64,000 bases of DNA from Odobenus rosmarus divergens. Taxonomy: Eukaryota > Chordata > Mammalia > Carnivora > Odobenidae. This document shows, piece by piece, positions 33,320-45,930 of the stretch (its first letter is position 1; the number at the start of each line of letters is the position of its first letter). The DNA lies in the NCBI RefSeq assembly GCF_000321225.1, contig NW_004451402.1, forward strand, positions 406,771 through 470,770, written 5' to 3'. Position numbers and translations under genes: made by a program. A model generated the notes under the pieces. The model searched no databases and was not told the DNA's origin. It worked only from the letters and a program-made list of their open reading frames with translations.

Positions 33320-34764
33320 ACAAAAGCAAGCATGGTTTGAATCCTCATAAAAAGCAGTATGACTGACTCACTTGAATGAAGAAATGAAATGGGAGTTAAC
33401 ATTCCCAGAACCTCTGACCTTGCTTCATCAGCGGGAAAGTCCCCACTCAGCCCTGACTTTACAATATAAATTTGTCGGTGCTCATTTAACAGGGCTCCGT
33501 GCACTACTTTGATCTTCTTACATGAGAAGAGTAACTTTAAATTAGAAAAAATGACTTCTGATGACAGGAATAAAATTGATCTCCTTCCACCACGCTGGGC
33601 TTTGCCTCCCCTCTTGCATTCCTGAGCACGGAGCTGCCCAACTGGGTATTCGAGAGCTGACAATTCAGGGGGTGTGTGTGTGGGGGGAAGCCATGTGTGG
33701 AAAACAAGGTCTGGGCAACAGGAGGCAGATGGCAAATCTTCCTGGTTATTTTTATTTTAGTTTTGAGCAAGCGCACGGGAGATGCGGGGGCTTGTTCCTT
33801 CCAGCCTTATGTCCAGAGGTACAGCACGCGCCATATTGCGCCACCACGTGCTGGGGTGAGAGAGTCCATTTGCAAGATGAAGGGAAGCATGCAGGGAGGT
33901 GGGGAGGAGGTTAAAACACACCAACTTCTAAGGCTCCTTTAAATTGTACCATCTTGAGCAAAGAAAAGCCTGAATTATGTAAAAGCTGGCCAGGTGCCCA
34001 CATCTGGCAATGGTCAGAGTGTTTTGTAAGCAGGCGGTTTCCACACAGCACGCAGAGCTGGGTCCATTCTGGAAAGAATGATGAGTCTGTGAAGAAGTCC
34101 GTGGAACCTGGCCCCCAGACGGATACCCCCGGGGGTGAGGGCAGCCTTTGATCTCGTGGGGCAGCCAGGTGAGGTGAGTTATGTCCTCCCTGCTAGGACT
34201 TCAGCAGGACTGCGGGAATTCCTGCTTGAAGTGAAAACCATGCCTCCGTTCTGGTGTCAGGCTTTGAAATCCAATTTTCTCCAAGTTTTCCAAAGGTCCT
34301 AGAGGAAATAAGACCCTTTCCTGTGTCTGGAACTTTAGTCTTTCTGAGTAGACCACTCCCTCACATTCCCTTGGCTCCCTTACCCCAGATGGCAATTGGT
34401 GGTTCTCGAAAGCTCTACCACTGCTGTGGCCCATGTGTTAACGACTGTCTGTTTGCTGCTGGTAGGCCCGGACCCTGCCAGGCTCGTGGAGCCCGGAACC
34501 AGGGATCTGAGAGCACAGCCAAGCTGCACCCATGTGGGTTTTCTATGTTGGGGAGCATATCTTACAAAGGGGTCCCTACCTGGCCTACCTTTTCGGGATT
34601 TGGACCCACCAAACCAGTTGAGATAAATGCAGACACGAAGATGCGTTTTCTTTTCCTAGAGGAACAAAAGAAGAACATGTGTCAAGTGAGCACTTGGGGG
34701 GTCGTTTAATGCCAGCCCCTTGTCCCCATTCTAGGAGGCAGACTAGCAGCACCCACAGCCAAAA

Positions 34765-34781
34765 GGCGCCCTCTGCAGCCA
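34765..34781 (-). promoter_or_regulatory. CTCF-like motif
   Basis: The minus strand reads TGGCTGCAGAGGGCGCC, close to the CTCF core (CCANNAGRGGGCGC type). It is one of the better matches I noticed by eye. Occupancy is unknown. Confidence 0.4.
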
Positions 34782-35794
34782 GGCTTTTGTGTGGAGAAGC
34801 ACATGGCTCTATAAGAGAAAAAGGTCTTGGGGCCTCTTTTCAAAACCAGCCCTGAAGTATGTGGTATGATTTAGATTTGTTCATAAAAACAACCCAGTTG
34901 GTTTCTGTCAATAGCATTTGAATTGCTTCTCAGATACTTAGTTCTTGCAGGATGCTTTATAAGACTGCATGCAGGCTGCGTTTCCCAAAGTCTGGCCAGC
35001 TCTACCATTTTCTCCTTTCCAGAGTGGGGGTGGAGGCAGAGAAGAGGTGAACACATGCCTTCTAAACTCTGATTTTCACTGCTAATCTCATACTTCTATG
35101 CTGCATGACTTAGCGGCTATTTTAAAAGACATTCTCTGTATTTTCTCTTTCTTCCAGTTTTTATTTCCTATAGGAAGTTGTTTTGGAATTGACTTAAGCT
35201 TTAACACAATAGGCTCATCCCTACAGGGGCCATTTTCAGGAGCTCAGGGATGGCAACCTCCTGGAGCATCAGCCCGACAGATGTCACTTGAGCAGGAAGC
35301 AGGGTACAGGAATGCAAAATGCGTTTTATACAAAATTGCCCATTTTCTTCATTCTCCTGCAGCTCTGGCTTATGGAATTCTCTCAATAACCTATGTCAAT
35401 ACAACCTTGCTCCTAAGAGTCTTGGAGTCTTGGCTACAGAAAAGCTATGATAGACAGTTTGCAGGGGACCGTGAAGAGTAGAGCTAGGTAGGTGTTGTTT
35501 CCTGTGGACTAGTCTTCCTTGCAAATGGCACTGATTGAGATTGGGAATGCTTTGGGGAATGAAATAATAATATGAATAATACAAAATAAAATCTCTTTGT
35601 TCAATGCTTATTTGAACTGGGTACTGGTTTAGGCAAAGCATATTTGTCTCATTTGCCTCCGACCTCCAGAGACACCTTCTCAAACATCACTCTCAGGCCG
35701 GCAGAAAGGAAATGATGCACTGTGTTTTGCCAAGACTGATCTGGCCATCTTCTGTATTTGCAAATAGCAACCTACAAAGGGGTTGGTACATAGA

Positions 35795-36025
35795 CAAGTA
35801 GTAGAGGAAGATAGAACTAGACCAGAGTGCTGGCTCTACCATCTGTTGGCTAGTCTCATAGCCAAGGCAAACTTGTTAAGCCTTTGTTTTCTCCTCCATA
35901 AAATGGATGTAATAATATTTAGCTATGAACTTCAATTAATACAAAGCACATAAATTGTTTAGCATAATGCTCAGCCAATAGTAAATGCTTAACAAGCAGT
36001 GGTAATGTTAGTACTATTATTTGAT
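35795..36025 (+). mobile_element. MIR, plus, near full length
   Basis: agagtgctggctctaccatc tgttggctag, cctttgttttctcctccata aaatggatgtaataatattt and atgctcagccaatagtaaat gctt reproduce the MIR order from 5' box to 3' end. Confidence 0.75.
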
Positions 36026-36618
36026 CGCATTGCTAGCTTTCCCCAATATGCTCCCTAAAGGATAAGAATGATTCCGATTTATCATCTAAAATCTTGCCTT
36101 CTCTAAGTCTCATCCATAGGTCTTGATTCTGACATTGAGCCCCTTGAAAATGGGCTTGAGCTGCACTACAGTGTCTCCCCAGGCAGAGCTGGTCCTGGCA
36201 GCCACAATTTACCATTTAGCACCACGGTGCCTTGCAGATAAAGCACCAGAAATGCCTGCATGGAGGACTTTTCAAACCAAATGCAAGCAGTAAACTCAGA
36301 CTCAAACCATGGAGATGGAGTCGGATCTCCTCACAAAATTACAGCTTGGATCTTTGGCAGAAATCCTTAGTGAAGCTTGGGAAGACTCTCCTTTGAGGTA
36401 ATCCACAGTGGGGGTGTGCCAATGAGGAGAAGAAGAGACATGCAAGGCTAGAAACTGAGCTGATGGTTTCTTGGCCTTGTAATTACACTGGAAGTATTCT
36501 GTTTAATGAAATCCATTTATACTGTGTCCCAGTATTGTTTGGAGAGTTTTAGAGCTTTTGATGGAAGATGGGCACAGCCAAGAGGTAAGGTTGAGTCGTT
36601 CCAATCTCTGGAGTGACT
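36026..36618. other. Unique spacer, nothing recognised
   Basis: No repeat or coding feature seen. Confidence 0.5.
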
Positions 36619-36629
36619 GGAGACAGTGG

Positions 36630-36719
36630 GGTGTTGAATCACTCTATTGTACACCTGCAACTATATTATGCTTTATGTTAACTAATTGGAATTTAAATAA
36701 AAACTTTTTTTTAAAAAAA
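36630..36719 (+). mobile_element. 90-bp L1 3' stub with TSD
   Basis: ggtgttgaatcactctattg tacacctgcaac and aactaattggaatttaaata aaa are the terminal L1 3' UTR and A-rich tail. It is flanked by ggagacagtgg (36619-36629) and ggggacagtgg (36720-36730). A severely 5'-truncated LINE-1 insertion. Confidence 0.9.
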
Positions 36720-36730
36720 GGGGACAGTGG

Positions 36731-37680
36731 AAATGAGTATATATTCTTTCTAAACCCACTGAGTTTTGAGACATGCTCAGGTTATGATTGACATTCACAT
36801 GAGAAACTTCAGGTCATCTTAAAAAGGCCTGTCCCAGATCCTCTAAGTTGGCTGTGGAGGGAGGGGCAGCTGTAGCTCAGAGGTCACATCTCCAAGATTC
36901 ACCTGCGCTTGGGTATCTCATTGCTCAGACCACATTATGGCTGTAGGGATGGTACCCTGCTGTTGGTCTCTTCTTCAGGAATGTGGACAGATGGTTTCCT
37001 TAATTCCCAGTTATGTGGTAGAGAACAGGGTATAATGTTAATGAGACTTGATTACATTTGAGGAATAATAGAAGAGAATGAAAGTGTAGAAAATAACACA
37101 TAACTGGCTCCGGAGAGAACGACACCCTCCCTTCAGGAAGACCTTCCACTCAATCAAGGGGGTGGGCAGCCTGAACTTAGAGCCCCCAAAGGGCGACCGC
37201 ACAAAACAGAGTAGCCCCAAATGTATGCAGTTGTCCAACAAATACGGTGATCCAACTTGTATATGCCTGAATGATACAGGGAATGGGGGAGGGGGTGTCC
37301 TCACGAGCTGCATAACTTCTGGGAGCTTCTTCAGTCCATAAAAATGGCGTTCCTCCTCTGGAGGAATTGGGAAAAAAGTATTTGAAAACTTTGCCTCCAG
37401 CTATGATGTAGAAATCATTATGCACAGTCTGGATTAGGATTCCAGGGACAAAAGCAATCATGAGCAGGTCAGAGAGGCAGGTCATGACTGGAAAACCAAA
37501 TGAGGCCACTGCTAGATTCTCATGCATCCACAAGAGAGCTTCATTCTTTGGCCTCTAGAGCCATAGAGATCTACTTCAATGGTGAGCAAATTTGAAGAAT
37601 GCTCCAGAAATACTAGCAGTATTTTTGTCATGTAAGGAAAACATTACTTTTATTACTTTTTTCAATCAAGGGCCGGTCAC
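36731..37680. other. Unique sequence; hydrophobic minus ORF 37177-37533
   Basis: The 118-codon minus-strand ORF begins MWMHENLAVASFGFPVMTCL and has two hydrophobic stretches. I cannot tie it to a family and see no flanking coding continuity. It is more likely chance than a gene or pseudogene. Confidence 0.4.
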
Positions 37681-37880
37681 ATAGAACCCTATTGCCGGAT
37701 TTTTGTTATGCCTCAGTATTTTTGAACACGTTCACGTATGCTGTCCTGTTCAATCCTCATAGAAGCCTTGTGGGACCAGCAGGGCACGTCGTATTTCACA
37801 GGTGGGAAAGCATGGCAGCGCAGGTGAGTCACTCAGCAAGTGACAGAGCGGTGGATGGCTTGTGACCGGACCTGGGGTTT
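37681..37880 (-). mobile_element. MIR, minus
   Basis: ttcaatcctcatagaagcct tgtggg, then ttcacaggtgggaaagcatg gcagcgcaggtgagtcactc agcaag, follows reversed MIR order (TTTAATCCTCACAACAACCCTATGAGG ... TTACAGATGAGGAAAC). Diverged. Confidence 0.6.
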
Positions 37881-40800
37881 GTCTTGTTAGCTCAGGCCTT
37901 CTCCAGCTAGTTCTGAGAACAGGCTGACTGGAAGCTTCTCGTTCAGACACAGTCCCCAGAGCTGGGACGTGATCCTTCTGGTCACAGCAGTCTGGTGCCT
38001 TTTTAGATCTCACAATTCCTTATGAGCTCTTAGTTGTCCAGATCTTTTTAAAGATCACTTGAAAAAGGTTCTACTCCATGCAGACTCTCCTCTGAAACCT
38101 TTTCCTTTGGTCATTCTGTGCTCACCCCTCCCTCTGGAGGCACAGAATAAGAGAATGTACTGGGACAGAGAAGCTGGCCTGACTCTAGTTTACTGGTTAG
38201 TGCCCCTGGAATCCCCTGTTTAGTTTGTGTTGGCTTGTTTATGGCTCAGAGAAATGGCCAAACATGCTTTTCCTTAAAATGTTTTTTCTGTGAACAGCAC
38301 TGACACCCCCTTCTGTCAACTGTGTTGAGTCTGTGTCATGTGTTCAAATTCCAGAAACTCTTATTTGGCTCAAGGCAGCTCTGTGCAGAGATAGTTTTGA
38401 CGCTTCCCGCCTGGGGCTCTGTTCTTCTGGCCACTTCCACAGAACAACTGGGAGCATCACAGGCCCTATTTCAGGGTTCAGAGAGAAGGTTATCCATGAA
38501 GGGCAGGTCTGACCTGATGGGGACATGGTCTACAACTGCACCATTCCACTGGGGGAAACGCAGGCTTAGAAGAGCCCTCTGGTCTAGGCACTAAAGGTAA
38601 AGAGAATTTTTTACGTTCTTTTCTCCAAATATAAGTTGTTACTCTAAGTCTAGAGGCGGCTCGGACTGGGGAATGGAGAGCAATGTAGAAAGCAGGTGGC
38701 TGGAATAAAAGCCCCTTCTGGTTCCTACCACACTCTTGAGGCTTTGCAGAGGCTATTCCAGGATTCCCTGCTCACAGCCTGGTGGTGAATGCCCCGTAGT
38801 CTGGCTCCTCCCTCTACCTGCCCAAATCCTACTGCTGGCTCCCAGCATTCCCGGCTGAGACTAGAGCCTGGCCCGAGAGACCTGTCGCTCACACACAGGT
38901 TGGTGAAGGAGCTCATCCAACAGGCCATGATGTGAAGGGGTTTTCACAGGGTGGGAGGGACCCAGGGAAGTGGTCCCAGGGGGCTGCTGGGGGGAGGTTG
39001 CAGGGGGTGGGGTGGCCTGCCCAGGGCTGCCTGTTTCAAATTCAGGGAGGGGAAGGCTTGGCCAGGGCACAAAGAACAGGCCCAGGGCTCCGTTCACCCA
39101 GAAGACACATGTGGTTCCATTCAGTTCACTTTTGGATAATAATGCAGTTTTCTTTTGTTGTTTGGTTTGTTTGTTTGTTTTTTAAGAGTTCACATTTCCT
39201 GTACCCAGGGTTTTCCAAACACCCCCATGCGCTGCCCTTTCCAGATGGAAAGGCCTTTGAAGGAGCGAGTCTCTCTGCCACCTCCCACTCTGAGCAGAAG
39301 CTCCAGGCAGCCTAACAATGGGTTTTATTTTAGAGCATTTTCTGTTTTACAGAGCTGAAAGCACTTGAGAATTTTTTCCTGGTGGAAGTGCAGTCGCCTG
39401 AAGGTAATTTTGTTTTGAAAGGGAAAAATCAACCAGGGGACAAAGAGCAAGTGACATGCGACATTTGGGTATGAGCCCTTTGGGAAGGGCGATGAGGAGA
39501 GCGGGGAGCTTCTGGCTCAAGGTGGAGGACTTTTGGGGAGGGCCTGGCGTCACCTGCATCTGAGTAGCCCTGATCAACACCGAGAGGAGCTCTCTTCATG
39601 AAATGTTCCCTGCATTTGTTATGTCCAGTAGGGGCTGGGTAAGAGACCTAAAGAGAGAAGCCAGTGCTGTCAGGAATGAAGCATTAGGAACTTATCTTAT
39701 ATTTCCCTGCCTGTTCTGTGCGGAACCTTATCAGCACGCCCCCTCCTCTGGCAGTTTCCAAGGTCAAGCCCTGCCTGGGGCGGGGCCCTTCTCCCCAGCC
39801 TCCCCCGGCCTCGTGGCCCAGCTCAGAGACTCTTTACACTCCATCTTTGTTCACTTCGGAGCTGAGGCATTCTGCAGGACAGAAGTGAGGAAGGCACTGG
39901 GAGGATCCTGAGACAGCAGGAGAGGGTGGGGGAAGGGACCCAGGTGACAAGTGCCACTTGTGCATGAGGGGACTATGTCCTAATGACAGCTTCTGGCATC
40001 CACTCCCTTCCTGAGCACACATCCCTGGGGGTTCCTGTATCTGAGGGAGCTGAAGGCTCTCTTTGTAAGGGCCCTTGTGGAGTTATCCTCAGCCAAAGAG
40101 GAGAACAGTGATAAACACACCACCTCGAGCTGAAGGAGCATCCTCTCCCCCTCCCTGCATTCTTGCTCACACACAAGATGAGAGTTCTGTCTTTTCCATG
40201 GGAGGATGCATGGCCCAAGTCTCTCTGTCTCTCCCTCACCTTGAACCTACTTTCTGGCTACAAGCCATCCCCCATCATCTCTGCTTGCAGGTGCTGGACA
40301 AACCTGGGCACTACCCGAGCCATCACACTCTGTCCCGGGCTCCTGGGCACCCTTTCCTCTACAAGGTGCATGGTGAGCCACAGCTGGCCATGTGGCTGTT
40401 GGGCAATGACCCCTTCGCAGCCCCATCTCTCCCCTAGAGTGGATCCCAAAGTCTCAGCCTAAGAGAAAGAAGCGGGAAACTTCTTTATTTCTCCCAGCAG
40501 TTACAGGCCCTCTTGCTGGGGCCCTTCCCCCCCAGCCAGGAGGGTATGGAGCCCAGTGCCTAACTTTAGAGCAGCCATGGGAGAGCCCTGGAGGTGCCGG
40601 CAGGTGGTGAGGGGCATCTCCTGCCCTTGGTGCATGAGGATGTTTCTGACTTTGCTGACCTGGGAGCCAGAGTGGGATATGAGACTTTGTAAAACTTTGC
40701 CCAGAAGTTTCTTATAGTCCGGGAGGTGTGGCCTCTCTCCTTAGAACCCGCTGGTCTGAAATGCTTGTGAGAGATTTGCTGTCTCAAGTGAAACTTCCCA

Positions 40801-43065
40801 GACAGTCCCATAGACTGCATTTGCAGAAGGGAACTTAATCCCTGACCCTAAAGATAGCTTCCGGTATTGCTGATGTCTACCTTCTGGGAGCCCCTGTTTT
40901 GCTAAACCAGAAGGAATATTTTGGGCAACGTGCAGTGGGGGGATTCTGGAAAGGAGATAGGACCAGTCTGTTTGAGTTTCGGGCCAGGACCGTCTTCTGG
41001 CTCTGCCTCTCCCAGGCACTCAGCAGGAAGGCAGCACTGGCTTCCTCCCCAGCAATAAGGTCTCCTTCGGGACTGAGCCTAACCAGGTGGGGCTGACTCA
41101 GTCCCCCCGACATGACTTGATGGCCTCTTGAACAGGCAGAGGAGTCCTTAGCATTCACTGTGTCCTTTCAGGCAGAACTCCGTGGCTTCACATATCTCTC
41201 ATCACTCGACAGCTCTCCACGTTCCAAAAGGCTCCTTAGCTTTTCTTGCAGGCTTGCCATGGCCAACAGCTGCTTGCATCACTTTTCTTCCAGTCTTTCT
41301 CTTACCGTTACAACTGAGTCAAAAATCCAGGCAGAATGGAAAAGAAGGAGAGGGCCCAGAAGATAGAGAATTTCTCCTTCTTCCCAGTCATCCTTCTGCG
41401 ATCTACTGCTATCTGCACCAACCACCACAAAACAGCGCTCTGGCTCTTCCAGAACCTCTGTGGATTTTCCCACCCCCACGTCCAGAAAGAGTTTAAGAAA
41501 TGCTGGAGTGGGTTAGTGGTATTCCACCAGGTTTATGAAATAAAGTAAGCAGGCTGTACATGAAATTTCTACCCACAGAAAGCTTTATGACAGCCTCTCT
41601 GGAAGCATTCTTTGAGGGGTGTGTCATTTACTAGGAAGCTCATTCTGGATAACGCCATAAAAAGGATTATCTTAGCACATATGCCAAATCTTTAATCAAA
41701 TAACAATGTATAGCTGGAGTCTGCCAAGACTCTCTGGATAAAAGCCACCATGATTTCTCCCTACAGGGCTATAAGCAGATGGAATCCGATGTATTCCTCA
41801 CAGTATGAATGAATAACGCAGTAAGAAAGTTCCTTGGTGAATCTGCTACAAGTACCTTAGATGAAAAAAAGATTGTTTCTTCGTATTAATATTTTAGTGT
41901 CATAGGGTCATTGCCAATTGGCTGGGCTTGCTGCTCAAATGAACAAATGCTGACATTCCAACCTCAAACGCTGCTGCTTCTAAGAAAGCCCATGACAGGC
42001 TCTTGAAACCAATCATAGACCAGTCGTAAATGATGTTCAGCAGGCAGTGTTTATAGGCTAGAAAAGCGAGGCAAACCATCCATGATCATGCCAGAGGGAG
42101 GAGGTATACTTCTTGCACAACATCCCCCATTATTTGATTGTTTCCAATAGTTCCATATTTATGAGAAGGTGGTCTGTACGCTTTTGCCTGTAAGTATAAA
42201 TTGTTCAATATGGGTTACTTGGAATGTTGGTTAGGGAGCACAGCTGACCATTTGGAGGGCCACCTGGTCTAAATTCTAAACTCCTGAAGCATAGTCTGCA
42301 GAGGCCCACAAAGATTCTGAGGTTCCTAGAGCTCTGAGAAGTAGGTGTAGAGTCTACTGAAGATGCGCATCCATCTAACCATCATGTCAACATCCAATTA
42401 CTTATTTATTCATCAAGAGAGGGTGCTGAGAGATGTCTTTGAATTGGTTTTAGAAAAATGTGTTCCATGGGAAGTTAGCAATTACTGTCTTACTGATAGG
42501 AAATAGACATGACGCATTCATGAAAAAGATGGACTTCAGTGAATTAGGACAAAGATTTCCCAACCCAACATGACTGCTCAGCATCTGATTCACATGTTGA
42601 ACATGAAGTCAGAAGCTATCCTGAAGTTGAAAAAGGCTCATGATGTGAAAGCTGCTTGAGTGCCCCAGGAAAGCATCAAAGAGAGTGACCACCAGGGTTT
42701 CCCACGGGACTGCCATGGAATCATGAAGAAGGCACGTGGCAGAGGCACAAAGGAACTTATTCTCTCGTCTTTGGCCATTGCTTTGGAAGTAGAAGACACC
42801 CAAATGATTAGGAATTTTCCACCTAGGAAAAGGGGAACTTTTCAGCTTATTTTACTAACTTATCAATGTTGATATATATTGTTTCACGTTAATTAAATAA
42901 AAAATAATATCCTGTGCCAAAAGACTTGATGAGAAATAGCATACAGGGAAAGAAATACTGATTCAATTTAGTGTTTAATGCAAGTAAAATACGTAGCAAA
43001 CAAGATAGATTATTCATAAAATACTGAATCATACCCTTTCGTGTCTGTAAGAGTTGGCATGAAGG
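37881..43065. other. Long unique block, no gene seen
   Basis: Over 5 kb without a SINE, L1 or LTR that I recognise. 38700-41500 is GC-richer and full of opposing ORFs, none with a domain. 41550-43000 is AT-richer with no ORF over 75 codons. A GTTT run lies at 39155-39183. It may hide conserved non-coding elements. Confidence 0.5.
39155..39183. repeat. Short (GTTT)n run
   Basis: ttgtttggtttgtttgtttg ttttttaag, a brief tetranucleotide run. Confidence 0.85.
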
Positions 43066-43100
43066 TCATTCACTCATTCAGCAAATGTTTACTAATAGCA
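43066..43100 (-). mobile_element. L2 3' terminus, minus (short)
   Basis: cattcactcattcagcaaat gtttactaa is the reversed L2 3' end (TTCATTCATTCAACAAATATTTATTGAG). Only the terminus is recognisable. Confidence 0.55.
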
Positions 43101-43685
43101 GGGGACTTTTTTCTGTGCTGCATGGGGCACCTCATGTTACTTCACGTAGGGCTGATGTCGTATGGAAAATGGCCAGTGGTTTCAGTGTCCATTCTGGAGC
43201 ATGGAAAGAAACATCAATTCATGCCAGACCGAAGAAGCCACCCCCAAGGCCACTTTCCTTAATCGTTCTCTAGATAAGTTATGGTATGATGGTAGCCACT
43301 GTGACCTACAAAGCTGAAATGCCAGTGGCTCAAAAGAATGAAGGTTACTTGTCTCTCATGTAATAGTTTCCAATAGGTTTTCCCCATCAGTGAATAGCTC
43401 TTCTTCAAGCAACAATGTGAGCCCCAGTTCTTTTCCTCATGTGGTGCTGTCCTTTTCAACTCTTGGCTTTCAGGTTCTCCTTGCTCATCTGCATCAAGCC
43501 AGGGGCAGAAGAGCATGGAGGCAGATGTGTAGGAAGTCTTAAAGGGCCAAAACTGCCGTCACACATCACTTCCTCCCGTGACTGAGTCAGAACTCAGTCA
43601 ATGCCACCTGCCAAGCCACAAGAGATGCTGGTACAGTCTAGCTGTGTGCCAGTGAGGGGGAGGGATACAGCGGGCTCCACCACAA
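43101..43685. other. Unique spacer, no gene seen
   Basis: No repeat or coding feature recognised. Confidence 0.45.
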
Positions 43686-43862
43686 AATACATTTCTTGAA
43701 AGCTTACAGTGGGCCAAGCACTGTGCTAAAGCATAGCATGTTTGAATGGTATGCACGTGTTACATGGAGCTCAAGTCACTTGTCAGGTTCACAGCTGGTG
43801 TGACAAGTGGCAGAACCGAGACTGGAACCAGGCAGTGTGACTTCAGAACACACATCCTTCCC
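43686..43862 (-). mobile_element. MIR, minus
   Basis: agcttacagtgggccaagca ctgtgctaaagc, then gtcacttgtcaggttcacag ctggtgtgacaagtggcaga accgagactggaaccagg, is reversed MIR from 3' half through the core to the 5' box. Confidence 0.75.
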
Positions 43863-43988
43863 CACCATGCAGTCTGCTCTGCTCTACACTCCAGTCACAC
43901 CCCCACCCCCAAAACCTGGTGGGGGGCTGCTCGGAGCACAGCCTACTGCCTCTCTCTCCCAAGGGGCAGCCTCCATAGACAGTATTTG

Positions 43989-43989
<1 letters not shown>

Positions 43990-44034
<45 letters not shown>
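43990..44034. repeat. (GT)n microsatellite
   Basis: About 22 uninterrupted GT units, likely polymorphic in populations. Confidence 0.98.
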
Positions 44035-44035
<1 letters not shown>

Positions 44036-44489
44036 GAATGGCTGGTACAGGTGCCTTAGGTGAGGTTTTTCTAAAATTCTAGAAATATGTTAAATAAAAC
44101 GTAATTTAGGAAGAACTAGTGAAGAGAAACAAAAAATCTCTTTTTAAAGACCTCCAGTGAAGGCAACCTCACAACTTTCTTTGATGATATCTTCATCTCT
44201 AACCAGATTAGGAATTTCCTCTTTTTATCTTATGCTTCATGTTCTGGCATAAATTCTGCCTCCCTCTTTACTAGAGATTGAGAACAGCTGTTCTCTTTCC
44301 AATTTATTAGATGTAAGATTCACTTTTATTAAGTTTCTTCTTTTTTCCCCTCTCCAGGCTGAAAGTATTTCACTTCCTTGCCCCATCTCTCCTCAGAAGC
44401 TCTCCAGTCTAGGGCTAACAGCATTTTGAGGGTGGTCTTGGAGTCCATCCTCCGTTCTGCCAGGGGACCTAGGATTGAGCACAGAGCAG
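44035..44489. other. Unique spacer, nothing recognised
   Basis: AT-rich, with pyrimidine patches near 44330-44360. No coding feature. Confidence 0.45.
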
Positions 44490-44640
44490 TGAGCTAGGGC
44501 CAGGAGCCATGATGCAGGGCTGCCTCTGCTTCTAACTGTGTGACCCTCGGCATATGACTGAAACTCTGCGCTTGAGTGTCCTCATCTGAAAGAGAAATGG
44601 GTAGAATAATTTATTTCTAGATTTCTTCAACTCTTAAGCT
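44490..44640 (+). mobile_element. MIR, plus
   Basis: gctgcctctgcttctaactg tgtgaccctcggcatatgac and gagtgtcctcatctgaaaga gaaatgggtagaataattta follow the MIR core order. Confidence 0.7.
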
Positions 44641-44838
44641 CCTTTGAATGAATCTTAATAATTTTATTCTAATGTTTTTATCTTGACTTAAAGCATACCA
44701 ACCCCAAAAAGACCAAAAAAAAAATCTTTGTTAAAATAAAGGTCTGAATCACTTGATTTTACACTTTCTGGGTGCTGGAATCTTGACCAAACATCAAGTA
44801 AGAATTGTCCAGTTTAGATATTTGTATTTGATCACCCT

Positions 44839-44862
44839 GTGTGTGTGTGTGTGTGTGTGTGT
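44839..44862. repeat. (GT)n microsatellite
   Basis: Twelve GT units, directly followed by a tandem duplication. Confidence 0.95.
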
Positions 44863-44869
44863 AACTCGG

Positions 44870-44920
44870 ATGATTCAAAGTCAAATATAAAATCCATGAT
44901 TCAAAAGTCAAATATAAAAA
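44870..44920. repeat. Tandem duplication next to GT repeat
   Basis: atgattcaaagtcaaatata aaa (44870-44892) is repeated as atgattcaaaagtcaaatat aaaaa (44896-44920). The two copies differ by one A in an A-run, plus tail bases. Confidence 0.9.
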
Positions 44921-45127
44921 GGTATAGATTGAGGAGTCTGACTCCCACACATCTTCCCTTCCACCCTGTTCTCTAACAGCTCATTATTTCCTCTCTATCA
45001 CTACTTTTATCTGTTTCCCATATATTATTCCAGTGATGCTTTTTGTAAATGTGAACAACATGCTCTCTCTCTCAAAAACAAAAAATGTGAGAAATATGTT
45101 CTTGTCCTTCTCCATTATTATTATACT

Positions 45128-45930
45128 ATCTGTGCCTTTTTTTAAATTTATTTTTGATTTTTTATTGTGATACAGTTGACATATAATGTTATATCAGTTT
45201 CAGGTGTACGACATAATGATTTGATATATGCATATGTTGTGATATGATCACTACAATAAGTCTAATTAACATCTATCATCACACATAGTTACAGTTTCTC
45301 TTCTTGTGATGAGAACTTCTAAGATCTACTCTCTTCACAACTTTCAAATATACAATACAGAACGGTTAACTCTCTGTCAGGCTGCTGTACATTATATCCC
45401 ATGACTTATTTATTATATAACTGGTGGTTTGTACATTTTGACCACTTTCACCCACTCCCACCCTCCTGCATCTTTCCTTTTTCACTAGGCTCTGACATTG
45501 TCCCACATCTCTTTGGATGGTATCCTCACTGTTTTCCATAGCTGCATAGTATTCCATTGTGTGGATGTATCATGATTCATTTAACTCATCTCCTGTAGAT
45601 GGATACTTGGCTTGTTTCCAGTCTTTTGTCATTACAAACAATGCTGCAATAGATAACTGTAAATATGTGCGCAATTCCTTCTGTAGGATAAATTACCAGA
45701 TGTAGAATTGCTAGGTCAAAGAGTAAATGCACTTGAAGTTTCACTAGATTTTGCCAAATTGCCCTTCATGGGTTGTACCATTCTTACATTTCCAACCTCG
45801 GTACAGGAGAATGCTGTTTTTCCACAACCTCCCCATTGGGTGGATTGTAAAATCTTTGGACTTTTGCCAATATGATAAGTGAGAAATGGTAACTCAGGAT
45901 GGTTTAAATTTTATTTTCTTTTATTAAGAA
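45128..45930 (-). mobile_element. L1 ORF2 end plus 3' UTR, minus
   Basis: ttgtgatacagttgacatat aatgttatatcag is a reversed L1 3' end. catagctgcatagtattcca ttgtgtggatgtatcatg, ttgtttccagtcttttgtca ttacaaacaatgctgcaata and gagaaatggtaactcaggat gg are reversed ORF2. Old, mutated L1M-like copy. Confidence 0.88.

Larger units (their letters stand above)
33190..35794. other. Unique sequence, no gene seen
   Basis: About 2.6 kb without a recognised repeat. It holds a 25-bp tandem duplication (33269-33319) and a CTCF-like motif (34765). ORFs 33277-33735, 34254-34709 and 35098-35481 show no domain. The last has a leucine-rich N-terminus but no family match I recognise. Confidence 0.5.

Noticed and set aside
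35098..35481. 127-codon plus ORF with leucine/phenylalanine-rich N-terminus
   Set aside because: A signal-peptide-like start alone is weak. There is no domain, and a minus ORF lies in the same place.
37177..37533. Hydrophobic 118-codon minus ORF, possible membrane-protein remnant
   Set aside because: Two hydrophobic stretches only. No family motif and no continuation upstream in any frame that I could follow. A protein search of this frame against mammalian proteomes would settle it.
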